DNA from: Cryptosporidium bovis
Lineage: Eukaryota > Apicomplexa > Conoidasida > Eucoccidiorida > Cryptosporidiidae
DNA length: 64,000 nt
Assembly (NCBI GenBank): GCA_009768925.2
Contig: VHIT02000002.1
Location: 620,001 to 684,000 of the forward strand
Reading direction: 5' to 3'
Numbering within the stretch: the stretch's first letter is position 1; each line of letters opens with the position of its first letter. This document shows, one piece after another, positions 1 to 10,513 of the stretch. The notes beneath the pieces are model-generated. The model did no database searches. It worked only from the letters and a program-made list of their open reading frames with translations, and had not been told where the DNA came from. A program made the position numbers and the translations under genes.

Positions 1-21
1 AATCGAATGGGTTGGTTCTGG

Positions 22-1311
22 CTAGTTATCAGCGACGGAGTTGCCGCAACTACTTATCCAAGTTGGTGAGCTGGAGCACCAAAATACCCCTTCTGATGAA
101 TTACAACAACTACACGCTTGAATTCCAGAAAATGACAAATGCCCCAATGCAGGATTGAATCTGGTGTAGAAAGGTTTGTATAACAAAAATAGGAAACCAA
201 GAGTCAGAATCGAAGCCAATAATAGGAATGAAATGACTCTAATGGTTTGCAAACCCCCACTGCATGCACAGTTAATAGGGATGATACGTTGATAGAAATA
301 TGAGTGTTTATTTCTTCCATCATCTGAGTTAGAATCTATTTTAGATCCAGAGTATCTAACTGATTCTTGAATGCTACCTTTTTCAACGTCTGATACCTTA
401 TTTGATTTTGATCTGCGTGAATGTGATCTCGGAAAAGATTCCATGCTTGAAAATGACCAGAGTAGTCCTGCGACAAAGCCACCAATGTGTGCCCAGTTAT
501 CAGTATTCGGCATGAAACTCAACGAAATTCCAACCAGTGATGCTAGGCATACAAACAGCACATAAAGAAATTGCCAGCCTGAGTTTCTCCAGTTCTCAAG
601 GAGAAGAACAATTATTCCAGCTAAGAGAGCAAAAAAACATGCAGAAGACCCTGCAGAAATCGAACACGGATCCAAAACCGCAGAAGCCAAATTACCTGAA
701 AGACCACCTATAAAATACAATATTACATACCTCCATATAACCCAACGAGTTTCAAGAATTATCCCGAGAATAACCTGACTAGAAAGATTAATTAACAAAT
801 GTATAAATCCAGTATGCAACCAAAATGACCAAAATAGGCGAGTAATTTGACCATTTCTTATTAAATTGGTATCAAGTGCGCCCATATCAAACACGACTTG
901 TGATGGAGGCCCAAATAAATAACCATTTTCAAGACTTAAGATTGAATATCCATTTGTAAGGTTACTAAACACCAATTCCTGTAAAAACACAAAAATAATA
1001 CTTGATGCTAAAAATGTAGTAGCTAGGTAAGATATCCTAATATTTTTTAATCCGGGGGCACCACCAACACAACAGAACATAGTGACTATTAGAGAGTTAT
1101 TTTTTGAATTTTTGTCATTCGATATCCTAGGTTTATCGGAGCAGCTAGAGTAACTCTGCTCCTGGATTGAAACATTTGCATTTGAATTGCTCACGACTCT
1201 CTTAGAATCATCACTATTCAATACGAAGTCTGTAGATTTTTCCTGGCCATGTATTTGACCCTCTCCTAAACTTATTTGACCACCTGATGACATTTCTACT
1301 TGATGCATCAT
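22..1311 (-). CDS. Rhomboid-family intramembrane serine protease
   Basis: This is a polytopic membrane protease of about 429 residues that should cut transmembrane substrates; in apicomplexans such enzymes process adhesins. About 90 hydrophilic residues precede the first membrane span. The rhomboid core is visible: LHTGFIHLLINL in TM2, RWVIWRY in the loop, the catalytic serine in GSSA (about Ser223) and the catalytic histidine in AHIGG (about His275). A seventh hydrophobic segment follows, so it looks like a 6+1 type. The open frame continues upstream to 1539 but contains no ATG, so the tandem ATG at 1311/1308 is the likely start. The last 30 or so residues are unusually Cys/Ser-rich, and a small intron or a different 3' end there cannot be excluded. 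The active site looks intact. Confidence 0.88.
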   Translation of the reverse strand: MMHQVEMSSGGQISLGEGQIHGQEKSTDFVLNSDDSKRVVSNSNANVSIQEQSYSSCSDKPRISNDKNSKNNSLIVTMFCCVGGAPGLKNIRISYLATTFLASSIIFVFLQELVFSNLTNGYSILSLENGYLFGPPSQVVFDMGALDTNLIRNGQITRLFWSFWLHTGFIHLLINLSSQVILGIILETRWVIWRYVILYFIGGLSGNLASAVLDPCSISAGSSACFFALLAGIIVLLLENWRNSGWQFLYVLFVCLASLVGISLSFMPNTDNWAHIGGFVAGLLWSFSSMESFPRSHSRRSKSNKVSDVEKGSIQESVRYSGSKIDSNSDDGRNKHSYFYQRIIPINCACSGGLQTIRVISFLLLASILTLGFLFLLYKPFYTRFNPALGHLSFSGIQACSCCNSSEGVFWCSSSPTWISSCGNSVADN

Positions 1312-1858
1312 ATCAAAAGTTTTATTTAAATTCTTCTCACTATAATTTGAATAAACAACTTTAAGACCAAATTTTACTTGAAAGGTAGCCAAGTGACTTC
1401 CAGGATATTTTCTGCACAACTTGCAAAAACAAAAACAAAAAAAGTTACTTGATGAAATCGTAAGTAAACTTCGCGCGTTGCCATTACGTAGTAGTCTACA
1501 CAAATAACAAAATTTGCGTTTTTTTGGGGGACAATTCAAAGGTAAATTAAATACTGGAATTGGGAAAAAAACAACGGGATAGTCCTTATGTCATCATTAC
1601 TAACCTAATATTCTAGCTCTCCATTCTTTAATTCTCGCTTTCGGATTTGCTAAATAAGTAAATAATTTATTTTATGTATTGCAAATAAAAGTTGAAAAAA
1701 TCTTCCTTAAATATTTTATCCTAAAAGTAAAACCTAGAACTTTCATACCTAGATGTGTGTTATTTCTGGTAATATATTTGAAAAGGAATAGGATAATTCT
1801 ATTGTTCACATATTTAATACATTGTTCAAGTTGAAATTAGGGATCAAAAATTACAATT
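1312..1858. other. Intergenic: rhomboid 5' side and importin 3' side
   Basis: AT-rich spacer between two minus-strand genes. The half next to the rhomboid gene is open in the rhomboid frame but lacks an ATG, so I read it as leader. I see no other gene, RNA or repeat in it. Confidence 0.6.
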
Positions 1859-4507
1859 TTAACTCAACTGACAAAGCTTCTTGATCCATTTTACATTACT
1901 CATTACATCAGGATGTCTCGAATTCTCCCCTACATTGCAGATGTTCTCTAATATTGACCTTTTGTCCTGTGAAAGTAGGTACTGAACAAGTTGCCCGTTA
2001 AACGCAGTTAACAAGTCTCCGATTAAGGCAGTTGCATTTTTTAAATTTGAATCATTAGGAAAATCGCCACTATAGTCATTAACTATGTTATCTACGAACT
2101 GAACTATGTTTGGTACATATGGCCCTAGTATCTCTAGTTTCTTCGCGTCTTTCATTCCATATACTATTCCCGTATATCCTTGAAGAACAGATTCTCTAAG
2201 CTCACCCAAATACTCTATCCAATCCTCACTTTGAATAGGTCCGTCGCTATATTGCGTGACCGACGCCTGTTGAAAAAGTTGCAACGTTGAAGAGACATAG
2301 GGAACAAAGTCTACCCCAAGGTTCATTGATATATCACCGAGTGCGACAATTGCAAGAGGTTTGAGCTTTCTATCAACATCACTCTTCGCCAGTAACGTGC
2401 AGAGAGTTTGGACTATAATTTCTAGACATTGATTGATACCTTTTCCAATAGACCTAACGAGATCGCCAATAAGCTCAATGGATATTTTACATGTGTCAAG
2501 TTCATCATGGCATTGAATGAAGGGAATAATAAGAGAAATGCACTCATTCGTATATGGTGAGAAATCTTGAGACATTACTATTATCAGGGATGTTAGTGAT
2601 AACAAAGCTTCCTCACTGGCACCACCTTGTTTAAGAAGTTCAAAATATAATCCGAGTAATACTTGTGAATATTGTGGAGTAATTTTCTTACCAAGCCTGG
2701 TAGTAAGTGCATACAACGCTCCACAAACCAATTGAATATTTAATATAGAAATTTCGGACCTTGGAACCGGATTTTTCTCCATTAAATATTTTAAACCAAT
2801 ACCTTCACCAATAATAAGTTCATGTGTTAAATTCAACAAATTTGTATCGTTCTCAATCCCTGCATGTGATAGCACCATAGACAGTGCATTAAAACACCCC
2901 TGTTTCATATTGTTTTCGTAAGAGACTTCTCTTCTAGATGCATGTATCAAACTTTGAATAATAAAGGGAAACCAGAGATCGAGTACTTTCTGCCCTCCAT
3001 CAACACTTTGAGATAATTCTGCAATTTGGTGAATCACCCAACAAATATTTCTACAAACACGAGGATCATCAGTTAAGAGTCTCTGAAGTAACAGCGAAAG
3101 TAAGCCTGTTTGATTCTGTTCTTGATTCTGCTGTGGAGGTAAACCCAAAAGCGGAAAAATAATGCTAGGATGAAATGTAACAATTCTACCTATAGTCCAT
3201 GCGCAAGTATCTCTAACTGCAACAACGTTATCATTCAAGGCCTGGCATAAGTTGGTCACCGATTTTTCAACAATAGGTTGCATTCTCTGAAGGCTAGGTC
3301 CTTCCAGGATGCTACCGTATGCAAGTACTGCAGCTTCTCTATTATGCCAACTTGAGTGTGAGAAATTTGAATGAATAAACCCAAGTGTTGGTTCTAAAAT
3401 ATTATCCCCAAGAAGTTGAGAGCATAATGTTAAGCATGCACCCGCAGCTTTAGCAACAGTCCAACTCTCGATATCATTATCATCATCGCTTTGTCTAAGC
3501 AACGTTTCCAACATTACAGGAATTAACAATGGCTGAACCTGTCTAACGTAATTCATGCAAATTAAGTTAGATGCAGATTCGCCTTCGTCAAAAGACAAAT
3601 CTATTTCCAAATCAGCAACGGTGTTCCAAAATTCGATGCAGCAAATTGAAACTGGTTCATATACACCCTTAATACCCTTGATTGTCATTTGCGTGATAAC
3701 AGATAGATATGGTCCCAAATATTCATAATATTCTGTCGCAATTGATACCAGACATTCGTAAGCTGCTGTTTGAAGCTCCCTTTTGCTTCCTTCACCCCCG
3801 CACAAAGTGCACAAAACTTGAAATATAAGATTTCTTTCAGCTTCGTTAGAAAAATTGCTTCTTGCAAAATGCAGTGCAAAATAGAAGGATTTGGTAGCGG
3901 CCAATGCAGTTTCTGAATCAGCGTCACTCATTCCTTGTACTATCGCCGTTAAAATTTGGTTACTAACCTCCTCTGAAATAATCAATGATGAAACTTCGTT
4001 CTCCAATAATTTAGAATCCTCACATAGGTATCCAAGTGCAGTCAAAGAAGAACGCTTATAAACCGTTGATACCTCATTATTTGAATTATTTTGAATTAAC
4101 CTAATTAAATATGGAAGAAGTTCAGGCCATCTCTGACAAGGCAATTCTACACGCCCGAGCTTGGCAATAACCTGACAAGAGGCTCCTCTAACGCTTGGAA
4201 TAGGACTCAGTATCGATTCGAGTACAAGGGACTTAATTTTGGAAGTTATATGTGAAGGCAGCGATAACCACATTGCCCTCTTCTCTATATCTAGTCTCGG
4301 TTCAACACCCGAAACAGAGTTCTTCAAAAGGAGCCCTGCTAATTGACGTGATAATTCTGGCTTATTCTCATTAAACAACTCCTCCGCCAATAATGTCAAA
4401 TACTCGCCGATATTAGCCTCTTGAGCACTTTGAAGTTGTTGTTCTGCATTTTTTCTTACTGACTCAACTGAATTATGGCAATTTAGAAGTATTTGGGTTA
4501 GGTCCAT
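1859..4507 (-). CDS. KPNB1: Importin subunit beta-1 (karyopherin beta 1)
   Basis: The protein has 882 residues, close to the length of human KPNB1 and yeast Kap95. It is a HEAT-repeat solenoid that carries importin-alpha bound cargo through nuclear pores and releases it on RanGTP. The first 80 residues read as an importin-beta N-terminal domain (start MDLTQILLNCHNSVESVRKN, then SRQLAGLLLKNSV), and HEAT-type helix pairs run to the end. Typical Kap95 motifs include NREAAVLAYGSILEGP and VRDTCAWTIGRI. ATG at 4507 gives a standard N-terminus. No introns or breaks are visible. A second karyopherin, importin-5, lies at 45.5-48.9 kb. Confidence 0.95.
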   Translation of the reverse strand: MDLTQILLNCHNSVESVRKNAEQQLQSAQEANIGEYLTLLAEELFNENKPELSRQLAGLLLKNSVSGVEPRLDIEKRAMWLSLPSHITSKIKSLVLESILSPIPSVRGASCQVIAKLGRVELPCQRWPELLPYLIRLIQNNSNNEVSTVYKRSSLTALGYLCEDSKLLENEVSSLIISEEVSNQILTAIVQGMSDADSETALAATKSFYFALHFARSNFSNEAERNLIFQVLCTLCGGEGSKRELQTAAYECLVSIATEYYEYLGPYLSVITQMTIKGIKGVYEPVSICCIEFWNTVADLEIDLSFDEGESASNLICMNYVRQVQPLLIPVMLETLLRQSDDDNDIESWTVAKAAGACLTLCSQLLGDNILEPTLGFIHSNFSHSSWHNREAAVLAYGSILEGPSLQRMQPIVEKSVTNLCQALNDNVVAVRDTCAWTIGRIVTFHPSIIFPLLGLPPQQNQEQNQTGLLSLLLQRLLTDDPRVCRNICWVIHQIAELSQSVDGGQKVLDLWFPFIIQSLIHASRREVSYENNMKQGCFNALSMVLSHAGIENDTNLLNLTHELIIGEGIGLKYLMEKNPVPRSEISILNIQLVCGALYALTTRLGKKITPQYSQVLLGLYFELLKQGGASEEALLSLTSLIIVMSQDFSPYTNECISLIIPFIQCHDELDTCKISIELIGDLVRSIGKGINQCLEIIVQTLCTLLAKSDVDRKLKPLAIVALGDISMNLGVDFVPYVSSTLQLFQQASVTQYSDGPIQSEDWIEYLGELRESVLQGYTGIVYGMKDAKKLEILGPYVPNIVQFVDNIVNDYSGDFPNDSNLKNATALIGDLLTAFNGQLVQYLLSQDKRSILENICNVGENSRHPDVMSNVKWIKKLCQLS

Positions 4508-5145
4508 TTATCTCTCCACAAAAAATTAAACAGATAACTCTTATTATTAAAAAATTAATTCAATACAAAAACCTTGCCAATCTTTTAACAATCTGTATTT
4601 TATAACTAATTAATTCTCGTGTTGAAAATCAATTTTTTTTCTCCGGTATTTTAGGGTAGATATGGGGTTTAAGAGGGGATTTAAAAAAAATATTAAAACA
4701 GTGAAAAATATATATTAAATCTTCGACTAAATATAAATACTTTTTTTAATAATTATTGGAAACTATAGTGTTGTTCTTGTCTGTTCTGTAAATATATTAC
4801 ATATTATATGTTTTCACTTCTCTTAACAAAGTATTGCATTACACAAAACTTAGTAGTAAATTAACATTCAGGATGATATCATATAGAGATAGTAGAATAC
4901 AAAGATAATGTTATTGTTTATTCCGGTATCTCTTATTTTAAACCGTAAAAAAACTACCTTTATTTCCAATATTACTTTCTATAAAAAGGAAACCCAACTT
5001 TAAAGAGAATACCATTACCGCTGGTTTTGTAAATTCCCGCAAAGATCTAGAACAATAACATGAAACATCTGCATGTAGATGAAACTGACTACTAAATTTT
5101 GAGATTGACACGAAACTAACACTTGAAAATTATTATGAATAATAC
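4508..5145. other. Divergent promoter region, importin-beta / CC2D2A-like
   Basis: AT-rich spacer of about 640 nt between two divergently transcribed genes, so it must hold both promoters. Homopolymer A/T runs are common. I recognise no defined motif, RNA gene or further reading frame. Confidence 0.5.
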
Positions 5146-8100
5146 ATGATAAATCCATTTTCATTTATAAGTACAAATATCAAATCGAAGTTCTCCAAAA
5201 AAAACGAAAAAGATGAAACGAAAGACGAGGAAGAGATTGTAATAACAAGGGAAACCAAGAATAGCAATGAGGTAGGTTTAAAGGATATAATTTAAACTTA
5301 AATTTACACTTTTCAGGAGAATACCGATAAATCTGTCCCACAATTCATAGATGAGCTAGCAACGGTACCTGTTTTAACTATGGACGACTTCAAAAGCAAG
5401 TATGTCGAAGACAATGAAATAGAGGATCAATCAGACTCTTCAGATGAAATAGATGTACTAGATTTGGAAAAAGGTGAAATAGGTATTTGTAAGTCTTATA
5501 TAACAAATATTATTGTTTTACTTGACTTTTATAGCGGATGATAAAGCTCATATTCACCAAAGAAGATGGAAAGTGGCATTTTGGGATCTTTCTATTGAAA
5601 ATTTAACAGAGGAAGAGGTTAATTTATTTATAGAGATTGACTTTGGAACTTCAAGAGATGAATTTAGAGTTCAATCTGAGTCTAAAGAGTATATTCTTTC
5701 GAGTGGGCAACTAAAACACAGAATTAGAACACCAATAATACATAAACTAATAAAAGATAAACCACAAAAAATAAAATTCCAACCTTCATTTGAGTACAGA
5801 GGTTCTTACTTTGATTTGGAAAGGGAGAAGTTAAAGCTTTCTGCCTGGAGATACCACAATTTTAGATTGAATACACTTGATGCTATTTACGATACCAAGT
5901 TGATTGAATGCGCAAACTCTGATCTAAATTATAGTTGTTACCTAATGAAAATAGTGGAAGGAAGCAAATTGGAAAAAACATACAAAATTAACTTTAACTT
6001 ATACTTTCAAGAAATATATGATTTTCAACTTTCTTTGGATCATTGGGAAATCAAAAGTTTAATGTCGTTTGGAGATATCGACAAAAAATTGAATTTGCAA
6101 AAAGAGAAGATAATAGAAAAAAATTCATTAAATTATTCGAGTATCATAAATTTTAATTTTTTTGGCCAAAATAATGACTACCTCTCGGAAATAAATAGTG
6201 ATAGAAAAGTACCTGATCTATCCTGTGAAAATTCGTCTTTTTTTGGAAATTTGTTGTTTGACAAAAAATTTAATAAAAATGTAACACAAAGAGAGAAATT
6301 ATTTGAGAATGTTCAGATTACTTATAAGAAGGAAAGTAATAAGATTCTTAACACTTCAGATCTAGAAACAAATATTCAAAGCAAACTCTCACTTAAACCA
6401 GAAGAAGACCAAGTTGATCCAAACAATTGTATGAGTAATCAAGATAAAGATCAAAGTATTTGGAAAATTTTTCTCAAACTTTTGGGTATTAACAAAAACG
6501 ATGAAGCAGTTAATATTATGAACTTAGATAGTTTGCTCCTTGAGTCAGAGTTAGATCAAGCAAAAATACATCCTTCAGACTGTTGTCCAAGGCTAAAAAT
6601 AAAGTTAATATGGCCTTCACCGATAAAAGAATATACAATTTTTAGTTCAATTCAAAGAGGAACCAATTGGCCCATTTGGGAAAATATCGGATCTATATTT
6701 TTGCGTGGGACAATTGCTGATTTAGAAAACAGTTTCTTAGACGTTGAAGTCATAGATACAAACAAAGAAAAAAACATTAACTTACAGGCAAAAACACACA
6801 TCCCATTAAAAGGATTGATAGAAACAAGCACGATTATAGAGTCAAAACTATCTGAGCCACTTTGGTTGGTCGAAAAAGTCAAGAACACAGACAAGCGTCG
6901 AAATTTTGCAGCATGGGAATTTGGTTTGATTACTGGAAACATTTCATTTATTAATTATCCTAAACAAAGACAAAAAGGAAACTTTGTTAATTTTATTAAA
7001 GACAGGGTGTATTTAATGATAAAAATACTAAAAGTCGATAACATTATTACATTTGAGAATATTGAGGATTTTCAAATTCATGCTTCAATTACTCACCAAG
7101 GTTTAACTAGCAGATCAACTACAATGTGTGGAAATAGCTCGGGGAGTATTCTACAGGATGATTATGTTGTTTTTCCACTTCAACTTCCACCTATTTCTGA
7201 ATTATATTCATTTCATTTGGAGAGTCTTGCTGAAATTTATGTGGATCTTTGGGTTTCCTCGAAAGACACTCAATATACCAAAACTGAGCATGCGGGGTAT
7301 ACTTCATTTACCATTTGGGACACAATATATAACATTAAAGGTACGAAAAGACCGGTTTCAGAGAGATTCTACAGATGTTATGCATCTGGGACAAAAGAAA
7401 AATTAAAGGTTCGGGTATTGGAGCAAGAAATGTTACTAAAATTCCTATTTCCAACTGATAGAGTTGCAAACATAACATTCGAGGCTTTTGTTACACCGGA
7501 TTTGCTCTCGATTAAACCAAACAATAGGCAAACACTCTGTTCAAAGAATAATGGTATACCTGAAAAAATTGATATTTTTTTAAGAAGTCGTTTAGATCTT
7601 TCTCCGAGTCAAACACCAAAATTATACAACACAGATAAAATAGCAATACAAACAACATTGACCGGAAAGCTTGGAACTGGTATTATCGGTCGCTTCTTTA
7701 TTTTTTCTGTATTTAATCATAGAGGAAACGAACTAATGTTATCACAATTTGTTAATCAGATGCCTAGTCCAAATAATATCACATCACCCAATGCAATTTT
7801 TCACTTCGTTAGATGCGTTCCTTTTATAAATAGTAGTTTTAGAGATCCGCCAAAAAGATCCAAAGATAAATTTAATGATACAAAGAATGTCGTATCAAAA
7901 AGAGGTGGACAAGAAGAGAAAAGTACTTTTACATTTAAAAAATCGTACTATTGGTTTACCCCTGACTTTACATTACTTAACAATGGAGGAGGGGTGATTG
8001 ATCATTGTCTTCTACATGTTTCCTTGCTATTAAAAATTAAAATTCAAGCTTTTGTCTGTATTGGAACAACAAATAATGGTCACTTTCATGCATGGGTAAT

Positions 8101-10339
8101 GTCTTGGCACTTCAACGAAACGGAAAACAATACAGTGGTGAAATTTTGGGAATTAACAACAGGACAGATATACATATTAAGAAATAGATTTTATATCCAG
8201 CAAAGAGCACGTGAGGTTGCGATAAGATTCAGGAAAAGAGAAAGACTCTTGCCAAATGATGGTGATAAAAAGGATGTTTCTGGAGTGTCATTAAAAACAA
8301 TAAAATTGCCATACAAAAGTATTGACACAATTTTCAATGAGATGAATATATGGTATAATATTCAAAATAGTAATCCAGGTTGTATTTTTTTTGACCTTTG
8401 GAACAGCAACCTTTTTATAAGTTGTACAAATTCTCCATTGGTTCATCAACCAGGTTTTCGTTCTCAACCATATTTATCTATCCCAAATAAAAGCTCTATT
8501 TTGAATAAGAAAAGACTAATAAAAAGTGTATTGAATTACGAAGTAGAGGCACACAGAACAGCCCAAAATCTCGGAACAAGGTGGAATAGAGATCCCACGT
8601 TAGAAATTTTTCTGGAAAAGGGGTTAGATTTAATGGAACAATCAGAATTATCAAATGACGAAGAATATAAGGAAATATGTTCAAAGATAAACAATTGGAA
8701 AAGTGCACTAGAATCGAAAGTTCCACATATGCACAGGGTGTTAGGATTTCCTCTTTCTTTTAATCATACAAACCCCAAATTAATATCAGAAACCATTCTT
8801 GGAAAACTCGAAATATTATTTTCAAGGGACAAGTCTTTTACAGTAACAATTTCAGTTGTCGTCTATGGATATCCGAACAATACATATTGCAGCAGGGTAT
8901 TTATTCTTGTTACTCAGAAAATAAGTGAAAGAGAAAAGAAAAAAATTTTGGAACAAAGGGAAAAGGAAAGAATAAAGAATGAGGAAAAAATAAATAGAAA
9001 TATCAGCGTCGAAAAAATTGTTTTAATCAAAAAAGAAAGTGATACTTTCACAAAAAGTAACTCGATTGAAGTAAAAAAAGAGTTGGTGGTAGATTCGATA
9101 AAAACTCAAGAAACAACTATTGAAGTTGAGAAAAATAATGATGTTGATATACATGATGCTTCAGACTCTCAGATGATTACTAAAGATTACATTGGGATAT
9201 TAGATAAAGAAAATAAAATGATTCGTAAAAGAAGAGTTACACTACCTGATGGCAGTGTCACTGGAAAGCTGTGGATTTCAAAGAAAATTAAAGATGATGG
9301 AAATTTCAGATATTATGTTGATGGTATTGAAAATTCTGTAAGTGAATGCTTAAACATCCAAAAATCTAGAGTGTGTGCAACGGATCTGAATTATGAGGGA
9401 CAAAGGGTTGGATTCGCCATTTTGCCAGGTTCAGGTGATGATCCAACTCCAATTGATTTAATGTATGAAATGGCCCTAAAAATTGACGATTTATTGAAGT
9501 CTGATGAAAAATTCATTGAGTTTACAGGGGGAGATGCAGTACTTGAATGGGATTATGATCAAGATGAGTATTATGATACCCAAGATGAAAATTCTAACAG
9601 CAATTTAGAAGTAAATGAAGAAGAAAACAACTGCGAAGATAACTCTATTAATGAAGATATTGAGAGCAATGATGAAGTCAGTTCTGAGGACACTCCAATA
9701 AATGAAAATGTGATAGATGAAATTCCCAGTGAGTCAAAAGATGAAAGCGCTTCTGTTTCAGATCTCATTGATTCAGGATTGAATTCATTTTCATCAAGTG
9801 AGGATGAATATGTAAAGAGAACTATTTATAGGCCTGATTCAAATAGCGATGATTCAGATGGCACAGGTGATAAAAATGGAGAATGTCCTTTTAGTACTTC
9901 TGAAAAATATGAAGAACAAAAAATGGGATGTGAAAATACAAGTATTAATATTAATATGTCTTCAAAGTCGAATGTAAATGGAGAACCAACAAAGGAATTG
10001 AAAAGGTTTACTAAGACAGGAAAATATATAATTTATAAAAGGTCTGAATATGAGAAATCTAGGTTGAAGAAAAAACAAGAGCTAAATGATTATGAATCCA
10101 ACAGAGATGACAATTTAGTATTTCCTGTTGCATCATTGGCAATGAGTTTGGCAAGAGGGCATTCAGAAATAAGAAAAAACGGCTTGTTAAATATGGGAAG
10201 AATAGAAACAAAGGTGAATAGTTTAAAAGATAAAAATTTAAATAGTGAATTGAGGAGAAATAAGGATAGAGCAGCTGGAAACTCATACTCAAATGACTTA
10301 TTTTCAAAAATACTGAGTAACAAAGGAAGCGATAATTAA
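5146..10339 (+). CDS. CC2D2A-family protein (C2 and transglutaminase-like domains), three exons
   Basis: I assemble three exons: 5146-5271, 5317-5488 and 5535-10339. Both introns (45 and 46 nt) have GTAG boundaries, and the joins keep frame to give about 1700 residues. A C2-like region lies near residues 585-705. A transglutaminase-like domain follows from about 916 (GGGVIDHCLLHVSLLLKIK, HAWVMSW, FWELTTGQIY). The C-terminal block has signatures I match to human CC2D2A: NIWYNIQ, TRWNR, GFPLSF and VVYGYPNN (about 1037-1227). CC2D2A is a ciliary transition-zone protein whose transglutaminase-like fold is thought to be inactive. The last 470 residues are acidic, low-complexity and unmatched. Family assignment is firm; a role here at the centrosome, conoid or apical rings is inference. 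Confidence 0.85.
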
Positions 10340-10513
10340 AGTAATAAAAATCAAACAAAGATGTAGGAAGAAGAAATTTTACATTTTCTTTGAGAAAACG
10401 AACTATTCAAAGAAAATTAGTTCCGGCTCTCATTAAGTATCAATGCATTTCACTTTACCGCAAGCAGGAAGATCTCTGAATAATGAAGTTTTTAAAGAGA
10501 AAAAAATTAGAAT

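Noticed and set aside
1312-1539. In-frame upstream extension of the rhomboid gene
   Set aside because: The frame is open but has no ATG, and its Phe/Cys-rich translation does not look like protein. It is treated as leader.
10059-10358. Minus-strand open frame antisense to the CC2D2A-like 3' end
   Set aside because: It overlaps coding sequence on the other strand, is hydrophobic and Leu/Phe-rich as expected for antisense of AT-rich coding, and has no supporting context.
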